A DNA stretch of 64,000 bases. Source: Membranipora membranacea. Its lineage: Eukaryota > Bryozoa > Gymnolaemata > Cheilostomatida > Membraniporidae. The notes under the pieces are model-generated. The model was not told the origin of the DNA and did no database searches. It was given only the letters and a program-made list of their open reading frames with translations. The position numbers and the translations under genes were made by a program. The DNA is taken from NCBI GenBank assembly GCA_914767715.1, contig OU612065.1, positions 23,746,001-23,810,000 of the forward strand. The letters run 5' to 3'. Numbering within the stretch: the stretch's first letter is position 1; each line of letters starts with the position of its first letter. Positions 1 to 12,329 of this stretch are shown in pieces.

Positions 1-274
1 TACACAAATATATGTGAGCCTGAAAAGCGGTGTAGTTCAAGTTTACAGCACGGGTGATGGTTGTGAGTGAGTTTGGATTTTTACAATTAATGACAGGGAG
101 AGGAGATGTGGGGAGAGTGATTCAATAGGCTAACAAGTCTAGCCTTCTAATTTATACACACTGAGATACAAAAATGCTTTCTTTAAATCTATTCAGCTTG
201 TAAAGTCACCTAATTTCCGGAACAAAATAATAGCTTGTAGATACTGTTCATCTCTGTTATATTTTAACATTTAC

Positions 275-3200
275 CTTCCTTGTAGGAGTGTGAAATAATC
301 TTCTCAACATCATCAGCAAAGCCCATGTCCAACATCTGATCGACCTCATCAAGAACAACATGCTCCAGTTTACTTGTGTCTAAAACCCCTCTGCCGACCC
401 AATCTAAAACTCTACCTGGAGTTCCTATAAGTATGTCTATACCACTTCGAAGCTCATTTCCTACAAGAATGATACATAGTCAGTAAAACTTTCGAAATTG
501 TTTTTCAAATACATACAGCATAAAAGTCTGTTTATGTATTATCATTTATCACCACATAGTAATAAAACCCACACTGGGTGTCCTTGGTACAGGACTGGTA
601 TGGTTTATTTATGACTGTTTTGCAGGCATTTTGATGCTGTGACACAATGGAAAAAGAATTTACCATTCTTACCATCTGATTCTTATAAAACAAAAAGAAA
701 ACTCTATCAAGAGGCGTTTGGAAATGACAGACTGGGATTTGTCCTCTCATTGAGTAACATGATCAAGGAGAAAACAACTCTGAGTTACATGGCAGGAGTC
801 CCATACCTTGTCCACCTAGTGGAACACCACCATAGAAGGCTTGAATATTGATTGTACTGCTTCTCAGGTCCTTGAAATCTTTGGCAACCTGGTTCACCAA
901 TTCTCTGGTAGGGGCTAGAACAATCACCTGTTTATAAAAACAACCATATCAAATTCAACCACAAGATTAAAACAGAATATTTGCATGAATACACTGGTCA
1001 TTGAGTGGACCTGAAAAAGCTTTCTCTTCCGCTCTACAAAATGTGACACGCCCTTTTTTTGGGTAAACCTATAAAATTTAATAGATACAGAGCTCTATGG
1101 AATGTCAACCACAGTTAACTCTGGCTTATTTGCATTGCAAAATTGTATTGCACATCATTTAAAAAGTTTAGAGTCAAGAGATCACAGAATGGAATGTCAC
1201 TTACCCTTGGTGCTCTCCCACGAGTCTTATTTGGAGTACCGGACTCAAGCTTTTCCATCAATGGTAAAGCAAATGCCAGCTGTAATTAAAACAAAAGTGA
1301 CACCTTGTCATCATTAAAGGATTACTTGATTCAGGGAGAATTCTCCCTGTATGATTTAATTATTCAACAAGAAGATTAACGGAGGAAGCACATTATTGCA
1401 AAGACCTTATTTTAACTCATTGGGCCTTGTTGTCTCTGTAATAATAGTTTCACACCCTTTTTAAATTGTAGTATTCAATAACTATGAGCAATTCTGTATT
1501 TATTTTTGTAAATCACCAGAACAATGGATACACTCTATTGCTAAGCTTTATCAAACAATGACTTCATGTCCATGGAAGCAGATGAGCAATTTGGATGTAG
1601 AAACCATACATTTTACTATCATTATTGGTTTCATGGCCATGCTAGACCACATGAGGTAGATTATTACACCAGTTAAACTGCACAAAATACCATTTGATCA
1701 TATGGTACTTACAACCAGGTAATCCAAACCAGAGATGCTCAAGGCGATATCAAATTTAATCACCAAATCAGTTAGAAAACAAACAATTCTGAGTACCTAC
1801 CGTTTTACCGGTTCCAGTTCTGGCCTTGGCTATTGTGTCTTCGCCTTCCAAAACCTTCTTATATGTCTCTACTTGGATGGGGAAGAGATAGTTGATACCT
1901 TTGGCTAGAAAATCAGGATTGAAGGTATAGGAACACACAAGAAGTACGGAAGATTGTCAGCATTCCGCAGCAGAGAGACAATCTCATCCAGTAAATTATG
2001 GTCCAAGAGTCGATCATATCCGGTCTCATAAAATTGAATCAAGACGATTTACTTTTTCAGATGAATAAACTACAGATTAAATATTAAACAACAGCTTCCT
2101 AATACCTTTTAACTTGGCAATGGTCTTCTCTCTGATGGGGAAGTTTGAGAATCTGCCAGCAGCATGTTCTGGAGGAACGCCATCATCAGCAACTTCCTCC
2201 TCAGTTTTAGATTCACTCTTCTTTGGACTGGTCTCAGCGGTGCCATTTAGTTTCGATTTCTTTTTCTTCTTTGGGGTGGTAGTATCAGCTGGGATGTCAT
2301 TTTCAGCATCTGATGATTTTTTCTTTTTCTTCTTCTTTTCACCATTGGTCTCCTCCTCACCTTCAGATTTCTTTACTTTCTTGGACTTTTTTTCTTTCTT
2401 TTCCGGACTTTGCTTTTCTTCAGAGCCCTTGGCTGACAGCTACAACAAAAAGTCCACCAATTTTGAGTGCCAAAATATCAAAACAACATGATAATCAAAT
2501 ATTTAACAAAATAAATCCCATTCATTCATTGAAGTTAACAGGTAGGATTGGATCAAGGGGATGGAAGCCACTTGATTGATTGACATCATTAATTTACATG
2601 GGCTACACTCATGACAGGCAATGGCCATGTTGTATCTTAGTTTATAATCAAAAATTTCATCCCAAACACAGCATTACGGGGTCATGTGGCTACTGCATGC
2701 TCTGAAAAACGTCTTTCACTTGATTTACTAAAATACATGCACAGTTTTGAGCAGTAGACATAACTATGTCCCTACACAACTCGACAGAATACGAGAAGTC
2801 ACTGTGTTAAGCATACATACACCATATTTAACACCATATTCAATTAATTTTTGCCTAATATTTTTAAATCCGTGAATTCTTGCATGTATGTTTATTTGTT
2901 TCTGGATAAAAGTCCCTGACTTAATCTTCACCAGAATAAAAATGGAAAATATATATATCTGCTTCTATCACTGCACAGTTTATATCAATAAGATGCCGAG
3001 AAAAATTAGGTGGTAGCAAAAATAAGTTACCTGTGTCATGTCCTCATCGATGCCATTCTCGCTAAGTGTCATACTGACGGACCTAGTTCTTGGCTTTTTC
3101 AAAACCTCCTGTAGAACGTCAGTTCCATCCTCAGACTTTATCTTCTTGTCCTATCAAAATAATGACATTTTATAGCCAGTTATAGCCTAATTTTATTTCC

Positions 3201-4563
3201 CTAATGAGAAAACAGCTTGGCCATCTCAGACCTAGTTTCCTGGGATTCATTCTGTGCCCATTCTCTCGTCCCATGCAGAGTTGATTGCAGCATGACTGTG
3301 CTGAGGGTCAATTTTAGAAATAAAGTTTGAGTGGGCATGTACAAAATTCACATGTGTCCCGTTATCATCATATACAGCAAGATCCATCTAACTAATAGTG
3401 ATCCACACATGTGTGTTATCCAAATAAACTTAGCAAGTTGCAGTTTGGGGCTTTATGGGAGACATCAGTTGTGATGTGAAGGTAATTGACCGAGTAGCCT
3501 CAGAACTGTGAATGAAACTGTATGGGGAAGACATCAAGTGTGGAACACATTTACTGCTACGATAACAGGTGAAGATATCAAAGCACTAACAATTCATCAT
3601 AGCAGACACGGGAATACAAGTTAATTGCGTCTGAGAGTTGGTCACCCAATCACAAAAGAAAATCATGCTAGTTACGTGAAACTGCAATCTCTTCAGGCCG
3701 ACGCCAGCTCATGAAAATAATTCCAAAATTCATAAGAAACCTTTCTTCATGAACAATCTCTCTTCCCAAGCACTATGACTGTGTTTTATCCCCCACTTGT
3801 AGGCACCATATCTATGTTCTAGGTGGCTGTTGGTGACCTGTGTGTTTAAACTAAACTTAAATCATGTTTTGACTGTCACTGGACTGGTAATCAACGCCTT
3901 CATTGTTTCCCTGAACCAGTAATCATACATTAACATTTAAGCAGTTTGTAGCTTGTTCAAATCAGGAATTTTTGGGCAGTAGCAAATTGTATCCAGCCAG
4001 GATTATAATAGTCACAACAATACATATAATATATATATATAATACATACAACATGAATAACTAAACCACATCAACTGTCTGGATATTTTAGTAATTTAGT
4101 ATCACACAATTTGGACTGATAACTAACTTAGTTATACCGCTAAACGGGGAAGACAGGTAAAGTTTGTACTTAGTTACTAAGTACAAACTTTACCTGTCTT
4201 CCCCATTTAGCAGTATTTAAAGTTCAACTCAACTCAACGACAACTGTATCAAAATTTGTTTGTTTTGACTTCTTTTGTTTCAACTTTTATTTAAGCTTAA
4301 GTAAAACTACCCCAATAAATAAGTTGAGTGAGTTCATAATAATAATAATAATATCATCACGTTAAATATAATTGAATATAGATTAAGCAGAGAGTAAATG
4401 AATATATTTCATAAAAAAAATAAGGTTAGTAAGCTTTCTTTTTAACTAATTCTTTCTTCTAAAAATAAATGACTCTACTTACTTTCTTTGACTTCTTTGT
4501 GGTGATATCAGCAGTGATATTTAGCTTCATTTTACTGATGTCGGTATCTGTGAGATTATCAGC
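275..4563 (-). CDS. DDX21: DDX21/DDX50-like nucleolar DEAD-box RNA helicase, 5' part (runs off left edge)
   Basis: ATP-dependent RNA helicase of the nucleolar Gu family, which acts in rRNA transcription and processing. Exons in coding order: 4563-4483, 3150-3031, 2439-2106, 1904-1801, 1279-1205, 927-807, 460-275, all with GT/AG borders and consistent phase. The first three exons give a Lys/Glu/Ser-rich tail with KKKKKKK-type runs, as in DDX21. The Q-motif region (FPIQVETY) and motif I ARTGTGKT lie in 1904-1801, motif Ia (PTRELVNQ) in 927-807, and TPGRVLD plus motif [13 protein letters not shown] in 460-275. DEVD rather than DEAD is the DDX21/DDX50 signature. Helicase domain 2 and the C-terminus lie beyond base 1. 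The acceptor at 4564-4565 means a further upstream exon exists; I could not find it. The first ATG seen begins MKLNITADI in exon 4563-4483 and may be the start. DDX21 versus DDX50 cannot be separated here. Confidence 0.93.
4134..4216. repeat. Near-perfect hairpin (39-bp arms)
   Basis: Arms 4134-4172 and 4178-4216 are reverse complements with two mismatches and a 5-base loop. It lies in the intron between the 4563-4483 and 3150-3031 exons of the DDX21-like gene. This looks like a palindromic MITE; no convincing target duplication was seen. Confidence 0.75.
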
Positions 4564-4686
4564 CTAAAATATTATGATTAAATGAAGATGTGGCAGAGGT
4601 TTAACACCAAAAAGGAGTACTGTAGCTTGGAAATGTGCTGCTGCCTCGCTTCGTCTTCACCACATGTGTGTTCTCTTTAAATAGGA
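4564..4686 (-). promoter_or_regulatory. Possible 5' end and promoter of the DDX21-like gene
   Basis: Sequence just upstream of the first recognised exon. On the minus strand it has a TATTTAAAG element near 4675-4683 and no open frame joined to the exon, since its ATG is followed at once by TGA. It could be the 5' UTR and core promoter or intron sequence. The large inverted-ended insertion begins at 4696, directly behind it. Confidence 0.25.
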
Positions 4687-5087
4687 GGCAATAAAGGGTG
4701 CAGGTCTATGTTCCGTTCGGATCTATGTTCCGTATGGGTCTATGTTCCGCTGATTTTTGGGTCTTTAGTCCGCTGCTCCTGCCTATACTCAATGCCCATA
4801 TTATGTTTCGCCCCAACTGATACTTGATAACTCCAAAAAAAGGCAACTCCCTATAATAAAAAAGAGAATACAGGGAGAGTGGGAATCATAGCAAAACCCA
4901 ACTGTTATCAATGAACCAATGAGTTGGTAATACACTTGAGCTCAACCATTTAAGTTAGGTTTGGCAATATGCCTTATCTTCTCATGGGACAAAAGTTAGC
5001 ATCACGCCATTTTTAATAACCGATGGAATTTGCATTACAAAAATTTATGCTGTTCTGAATGGGCATTAAAAACAGGCGCTGGCAACA

Positions 5088-5197
5088 GGTGTTGTAAGAC
5101 GTGTGGCCTGTGCTGTATGGGACACGTCTTACAGCACTCAAGGCCTATACAGTTTTGTTGTGTTCCATACAGCACCTGCCACAGGTCTTATAACACC
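5088..5197. repeat. Inverted repeat, 38-bp arms
   Basis: Arms 5088-5125 and 5160-5197 are imperfect reverse complements (core GTGCTGTATGG), with a second short stem (AGGCC..GGCCT type) in the loop. This is a MITE or foldback piece inside the large element. A 66-codon open frame over it is not coding. Confidence 0.6.
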
Positions 5198-5199
5198 CA

Positions 5200-6350
5200 T
5201 TGCACCTCAGGAAGTTGTATGAGTGTTTAATGGAACTGAGTACTTAAAATGCATTTAGTACGCAACACTGCCTGCACCATCAAACTCTCTAATATGATAT
5301 TTTTTATAAGATTGGGGACACAGTTGAAATTAACAGTTGGACAGCATATCGAACGGCAAAGTTCTGTTGAAATACAGATCTGATAATTTCACGCTGGTTA
5401 TCGTTATGCCGGCTGTTGCTGCCGAGTAAAAGACTCTTTGGTGAAGCCTTTTTAGCAAAATCCTGACAAACAAACGTTGCTCAAAATCCTCGCTCCTTAA
5501 GTCTTTCAATTTAGACAAATTCATTTCCAAATTGTCCATTCAGAATATGGTTCCATCATCCAAAAAGCAATATGACTTGCAATTTGACATGTTACAGGCG
5601 GAATAATCAGATAGCGATTTTAATGCTTTTTAATCAAACACCAGTTGTCTCCTCTCTCTCCATGGATAGACAACTAGCTGATAATTATAATAATAAAAAT
5701 TCATTATTAAAAACACTCGTAAAAATTTTTGATTACTAGACATTGAACATTCAACATTATCAATATAAATCGTTTTCATTGATACTTATCACTGAGTTAA
5801 ATGAAAAATCTAGCTTAGAATTATTATGAATAGCTTGTCAACTTTAGTGACTTAAGCGGTAAAATGCCTCTTTTTGCAGGCGAAAAGATGGTACACAATT
5901 ATTATATTGTTAAGCAGTGAAACAGGAAAAGTTCCATCTAACATTTGATGTTTTTTGATGTGACTGCAATTATAATAGTATAATCAATGAGTTTTCAAAC
6001 ACTAAATCAACAGTTTGTGTCATCATAGTCTCTGAGAGAAAGGTTTCAGAGATAGGCACACTCTCTAATGTAGCTCAGCCACTCTAAAAATCACCTGCAA
6101 AAAATTGTCTCGCTTCTATTCCTAAGTACATAAAAAATGTCATGAGACTGTTTGGAAATAAGGTAACCGGTTCAAACATATTCTGAACTGGGTAAAAACT
6201 GATCCAATATAATTGAACAGTGAAAACGTATTTAATCGATAAAATCAATCTACACTTTTTCCCATGTTTTGAATTCAGAGTTTTGGCCCCTTATCAGTTA
6301 GGAGCGGAATGATTCAAGGACCATACATGTTCCTCTGTTATAGATTTGTA

Positions 6351-6387
<37 letters not shown>

Positions 6388-8210
6388 GATATATATACAC
6401 ATAGTATTTATATGAAACTTAACTCTACAACAATGGACTAATTGGGTTTCCCTAGATCATGTTTATGAATGAATGTGATAGGTTACCAAAAGTTGAGATG
6501 TAGGAATTATGTTTATTAAGTTTTTGAGATATAAATTAAATATTGAGGAGGGGCACCTTGTTTATATCAGTCAACATGGTAATGAATATGCGGAATGTTT
6601 TCAGATTTGCCATGTTATCACTGTTAACAATATACTGTTACCCCTACAGATGTCACAGCTATTGGGGGTAGTTACATGTTGAGTTGGTGAACTGAAAAAT
6701 CTAGAACCTGACAAGACCAAACTCATGAGTACTAATGCTGCGGATCTGTATTTTTTATATCATAACAGCATCATCCCCGTTTACTGTTGGAATTGTCCAA
6801 ACAGTGTGATCATGGATTTACGACAGGCGAGCTCTATGTTAAAAGTATGCATGTAATTGCAGTAATTATTGACAGGGCACAATTAAACTAAGACAATCTG
6901 CTTGAAAGAGACAGCTGACAGCGCAACCTTGATGGTGAGCTTTCTGGTCAAGGAACCTGATATGAGCGCCCCTACATTTCTTTTCTTGTTTGAATATGAA
7001 CTTGCTTGACATGAAGGAAACATTGTTGCTGCCGATTTTTGCTCTGATCTGTTTCATTTTATTGTTTAATTTTAAATATACGGAGGCGTGTATATTGAAA
7101 ATTAGATCATTTTTGGAAGTAGAAACTCTATTTATGATGATCTCTGCAATCGATAGATTCAGCAACACTAGCTGAAAAAGTTGCCAAGTTGAAGATGTAT
7201 CATTTACCAATCGTCATTTGATTATAGAACCATGGTATAACTTATCATATCAATTTGAATCACAAGGTACTGGTGTGAGTGTATTTGTAGATTTCAAGAT
7301 CAATGAAACTAATAAAAATCAAACGCGATACTAGAACAACGCTAAAATTGCAAGAATCAAATCTACTCATTGGATCGAATGAAACCATGAACAGGTCTTC
7401 AAGAAGCTCAAGCCGGAGTAGTGTATCTGGTTGCTCATTTTAATACATGAAGATATTTTGCAAGGGTCATTTCAGGTAAACAGTATCACCTACTTAACTC
7501 GACAACTCTGCTGTTTGCTGCGTCGCAAATGATGCTGGTGGTGGCGTCAAAACCATTTTGATTGCACAGTGAAGTGCATTGAATTCAATTCAATTTCTCT
7601 CAATTTTTTCTAGACCACATAACGCTATACTTTGGCACCTTGCAGCGAATATAACATAATACCCTGATGTAGTATATTTTTTGATGTTGTAGAGGTACTC
7701 CAAAACCGGGGCAAATCCATTGGAGAAGGCCATCATTAACATACATAATATGAAAAACAATTCAAGTTCCCAGGTTTCAGATATCAATTGTCATTTAATG
7801 AGGTTGTATTTTACGACATGGTGAGCTATGTTGGAATTGAAAGATCAGTAGTTCTTCTATAATATTTCAATAAGCAAAAATCAATGCCCATAATGCGGCA
7901 GACGAAATACATGTAATGTCTGATTGCCAAAACTATGTTTATAAAAGCAATTTCACATGATACTTTTTTATGTATACCCGAACATAATTTAGGTTCTTAC
8001 TCCTTAGATGGCTGCAAGTGCGAGTTTGTGGCATCACATTACAACTATTCACTTTTGTTTGATAATGTTTGTAAGGAATTTGATGATGTGATGCCTCAAA
8101 CTTGCATATACAGCTATCTGAGCACTTTTAACGCATCAGAATGTCTCTTGAAGTACAAATTGGAGTTGTCTGCTACGGGTTGTTGAGCAGACAATCTGAA
8201 AGAAGCTTGG
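5200..8210. other. Gene-free AT-rich stretch with a TA microsatellite
   Basis: No exon, RNA gene or transposase fragment was recognised. It holds a (TA)n run at 6355-6384 and short open frames without family resemblance. A 21-base segment at 8006-8026 recurs at 42673-42693 within a hairpin, so at least part of this stretch is dispersed repeat. Confidence 0.5.
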
Positions 8211-8224
8211 CTTTAGCTGCACAG

Positions 8225-8820
8225 CATATTCCCGAGATCAATTGCTGCGGGACTCAGGCCAAAAGCAAGAGCTAAAATTGACAAAAATTTGTCGTTGGGT
8301 GATAGCTCGGCCACCAGACTACCTGTCGAGCAGCTCTGCAGGTTTAGCAGTACCCTGGTGTCCAGCATGTGCATGTGCAATATAGGCACTACGCAAACTA
8401 GCAGGTACATCAAGTCTATCATTAAACATGAGACATCCTTTGAACCCGGGCAATTTATGACTGCTTGTTTCTTCGCCAACCCTCGACCAAATACTGCTTG
8501 AATTTAACTGCGACATCGTCAGTCACGGTGGCTTCAAACGCCTCTATTTCATGTATATCAGGGACTAAGTCCTCACAAATACTGTCAATAAAGTACTCAA
8601 CAGCTGCACAGTGCTTCACACTGGCTGCACTGTAAGCCTCGTTGGGTCGGCTCAAACTATCGGCAACAAACATCTTAACACCAAAATTTTTATATCCATA
8701 CCTCATTATCCTCATTTTGAACCTTTGCACCCTCGGTGGTAGATCACTCAGATCTTTACCACCTAGAATTTGTACCAAGGGTTTATGGACCGTTTCAACT
8801 TCAAACTTTCGACCTATCAT
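8225..8820 (-). mobile_element. Ty3/gypsy-type polyprotein fragment (RNase H to integrase N-terminus), broken
   Basis: The frame 8820-8455 reads as the end of the reverse-transcriptase-linked RNase H domain (HKPLVQILGGKDLSDLPPRV, then DSLSRPNE). A second, overlapping frame at 8516-8319 reads as the start of the integrase zinc-binding region (AHAHAGHQGTAK). The change of frame and the missing upstream and downstream domains show an inactive remnant. No long terminal repeats were found. Confidence 0.85.
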
Positions 8821-9879
8821 ATACTAGTCAAACTGCCCACATGATGACAAGAGTTTCCTTCTCTACCATCGAAGAGCGTGTCTAAGTGTCAGTCATCTTA
8901 CGCGAGGCATATTCCAATGGTTGCCAGATATCTTTACCAGATTCCTGGAGCAAAACAGCACCAAACGCGCTGGATATTGATAACAATCGCAACTTGCATA
9001 TTATTAGGAAGTTGCTTAGTCCTTGGTTTAAAAAAGACAAAATTTTGGTTATCCATCACTCATTACATTGTATTGAAGCTGTTATACTTTATCAAAATAC
9101 ACCATAAAATAATCGTATAAAATGAATTTTAAGCTTTATTCTCAGGGAGAGGAATAAATAATTACCGGAAAATACATTTGAGGTTTGGCTGAGATCTAAG
9201 GGAGCACAGAGGATAGAGTTCCATTTTCCCCTATGGGGATTATATAAAAATTATGGAAATGGACCAAAATATAAATCCTCGTTCTTAAATCATTATAAAT
9301 GGCTACAACGCCCATTAATTTTTTTTAAATCACAACACTGATGCTTCAGTAGGTGTGGTTATTTGTTTGCTTGTAGCTGGTGAATGGTACTGAGTTTCTT
9401 TAAGATGCTCTGTCTTTCTATGGCAGTCTAAAAAATAAATAAAGATTACAATATCCAGAAAGCTAGCTGCAACATTGATTGGCATCGCAAAGCAGCCAGA
9501 AAAATAACTATTAGTATTAGGTTATTATGGGATTATCATGTTAAAGGTGCTATGCAATAACCAGCCACTAAAGATGCATGTAGTTTTAGCTACCGAGTGG
9601 GTACTAGTGTAAAATTAGGTCATTAGGTCATTTTGTGTATAGGTTTGTCATAATTATCTATATGGGTATTTCTATCCCTTGTCCGATATGAGGGAGGGTA
9701 GTGGTGTGAGACTGCACATTTCAGAGAGGTAATTGACACCCTAACTCGAAGACTGTTAGACAATTTTTTCTTTCATGTGTGTTTATTGCTAGAGATAAAA
9801 TTGATAACATATATAGATAAAGTTCAATTGAGTATGACTCAGAGAAAGGCAAAAAAAGATTTAATCAAAAATTGTAGAT

Positions 9880-10270
9880 AATTGCAATAGAAACATGTCA
9901 AAAGCAAAGGGACAGTCTTATAGCCTGCGCTAGGGCGTAGACAGCCCAATTGTAAAGCTTGAAGGTCAAATACAAGACACACGTACAGGACAAGTGCCCC
10001 TTCCAGCTGCAGTCATCACTGCCCCCCAGATAGGAAGCCAGTGGGTAAAAACAACGGTAATACAGGTCAACCATTGTTTTGCTATCAAAATAAGGGAGAG
10101 CTGCCCTAATCAATGTTAAAATTAGGTTGAATTTTCGGCAGTGGTCCACGAGGTAATTCATATCAGTTATATTAGAGTCAAGAATAATGCCTAAAAAATT
10201 GTGTTTTACAGCTGAGATCAATTTTATATTCCGCCAAAACAATTTGCTTTTTTGGCGATTTTAAAATAAT
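9880..10270 (-). mobile_element. Non-LTR retrotransposon (LINE) reverse transcriptase C-terminal fragment
   Basis: The frame 10242-9898 contains FLGIILDSNIT, then a LPYFDSKTMVDLYYRCFYP stretch and the AIRL-type end typical of the thumb and C-terminal part of Jockey/CR1-like reverse transcriptases. No endonuclease or catalytic core is attached. It is an isolated, 5'-truncated remnant inside the large inverted-ended block. Confidence 0.75.
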
Positions 10271-11485
10271 TTGGAACGTTTTTGAATAATTTAGAGTGAG
10301 CCTGTTGGCCATGCACCAAGTTTCAACTTTTGAAATTTCTTGTCTTCATAGGTTTATTACTGATAGACAGCCTCTTTGATGTCGGTAGACTAAGAATGTT
10401 CCACACAGTATAGTTGTAGAGTCGTCGTTAGAGAAGTGGCGACTTTTGAGTCAGTTCAGTTGGTGTTGGTTTATGTTGCTCGGCGTGTTATGGGATATGA
10501 GCAGGAAGATCTCTCATAACAAGAGGGGAAATTGAACCCAGGACCTCTTGCTATCAAAACTTATAACAACTGACAACAAATTTAGGTATTGTGATTGTAA
10601 AAATACTTTCTTTCTGGGGAAAAAAATTTGCTGATTGCTATAAAAAGAAATATAAACACTTCCACAGAGAGAAGCTATTTTTTGGTTACAGTACTTATGG
10701 AATGAAAATGAAAGTAACACCTTTGTACATACCCATATCTCGATACGCGGTAGGCATGATGGACACTACCTCCAAGCGGCTCAACACCTCAGCTGATAGT
10801 TCACATCCCCGTACATATCAATTCTACTTACCAACCAGCACTGTAGGTCACTCTGAAATAGTGTGAAGATGAACAGATGGACACTTTCTCATCTTAGCAC
10901 TGGTATCCTGTCATTAGGGATAGGGTGATGGGTTGATGCAGACCTCCCAATCAGGACATATTATGTTTTTCGGTACAAAATTACCTTGATTGAAACTTGG
11001 AACCAAAATAGTTTATCCGCAAGGGTAGTTGATATGATGTACATTCAATGTCAATATTTTTACTGCCCAACTGCGAATTACCATATGCATTATGTCTTTC
11101 AGCTTTGTTTTTTTTTCAATCCTCATATTGTACCTTCTGGGCTCACTTATGGGGCAAAGGCAAGTGGTATTTTTCACGTTCATGATAACTTAACAAACCT
11201 GATGTAGATTGGTGGAAATCATCTCAAGTCGCAGCCAAATGCACAACTAATTTTCTCCGCATAGGATCTGATAAAAATAAAGCAAAATAATTATGTACTT
11301 TATGTATATACCTACATGTCCTGGTGTGCTATGGCAAGTGACCAATTCTTAGCTGGAACAGGTAGGGGGCAGGATAAAATATGAAAACTAGCAAAAAAGT
11401 CAAGAACAAGACCAACAGTTATTTCTGCAATAGAGGTGGTTGTTTTGTAGATATTATGATATTATGAAAAATTTGCTTGAGGAAT
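10271..11485. other. Unassigned stretch between LINE fragments
   Basis: No gene was recognised. Near 10520-10560 on the minus strand a GGTTCAATTTCC box resembles a tRNA B box, possibly SINE debris. Short open frames here (for example 10591-10866) show no family resemblance. Confidence 0.4.
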
Positions 11486-11489
11486 GTAC

Positions 11490-12180
11490 AATCCGGTGCC
11501 AGACTCAGCCAGTCCCAATCCTGGATAGAGACGGGTTCAGCGACAGGCAGAGCATCCGGCCGGAAAAACTATGCCACAGACTGTAATAAAACCAGAGAGA
11601 ACCAGACTATGCCAAGGCATCTCCCTTGTTGGGGACCTTGTGGAAAGTAGGCAAGCGAGGTAGACGATTATCAAGCTAGCGGCCCTAAACATTGCTACAC
11701 TCACAAATAAGAGTAGAGAGATAGCTGATACGATGGTGAGGCGTAACATATGCCTACAGGAGACCAGATGGGAGGAGAAAGGCCTGGAGGAAAGGCAAGA
11801 TACATTGACGATGGCGTCAAGCTGTACAACAGTGGCGGGATAAGACCGAGGAATGGTGTGGGATGAGTCATGTAACCAGGTAATCTGAGGGGATTATCAA
11901 TTTGAACTTGGTGACCAAAAGGCAGACCTATAACATCGTTTCTGCCTATGCGAACAGCAAGACTGTGACGCGGAGGCCAAAGACAGATTTTGGACAGTTT
12001 GTTGCAGTGCTGCAGATGTGCTTATCTTGGCCGGAGACATGAACGGGCATACTGGAAGTGCAAGTTGATCGCTTAGAGACAAATGTGCAATAGCCATCAA
12101 CAGTGGAGTTCGAACAGAGATAAAATCGCATAACACAATGAACTACTTCCAGAACCAGGTATAAACAATATGCTAAATTT
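11490..12180 (+). mobile_element. LINE endonuclease-domain fragment, degenerate
   Basis: Read on the plus strand with frame changes: NIATLTNKSREIADTMVRR followed by NICLQETRWEEKG (about 11690-11780), then an SAYANSKT block near 11940 and a DMNGHTG-like block near 12040. These are the AP-endonuclease landmarks of RTE/craniata-type LINE ORFs (NVGTL, LQETKW, SAYAPQ, GDLNGHVG). Stops and frameshifts show it is dead. It lies in the opposite orientation to the reverse transcriptase fragments on either side, so it is a separate insertion. Confidence 0.7.
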
Positions 12181-12329
12181 GTCTTCTCGGACTTTGATAG
12201 CTATTCTGCGATGAGAACCTACTATTTGGCAGCCGTCGGTTGCCCAACGGACAAATAGGCTTCCGGTTGCTTTTAACGCTACCGGACATAAAATTCATGG
12301 GACAGGATTGGCTTGTAACAGATGCAAAT

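Noticed and set aside
2114-2491. 125-codon open frame rich in Phe and Ser on the plus strand
   Set aside because: It is the complement of the Lys/Glu-rich exon 2439-2106 of the DDX21-like gene; low-complexity AAG/AAA codons read backwards give Phe and Leu.
5330-5539. 69-codon minus-strand frame starting MDNLEMNLSKLKDL as a 5' exon of the DDX21-like gene
   Set aside because: It lies inside the large inverted-ended block, has no sequence typical of the helicase N-terminus, and I found no donor that joins it in phase with confidence.
7935-8186. 83-codon open frame with several Cys residues
   Set aside because: It overlaps a dispersed repeat word shared with a hairpin at 42.68 kb and resembles no protein family I know; it could not be supported as a gene.
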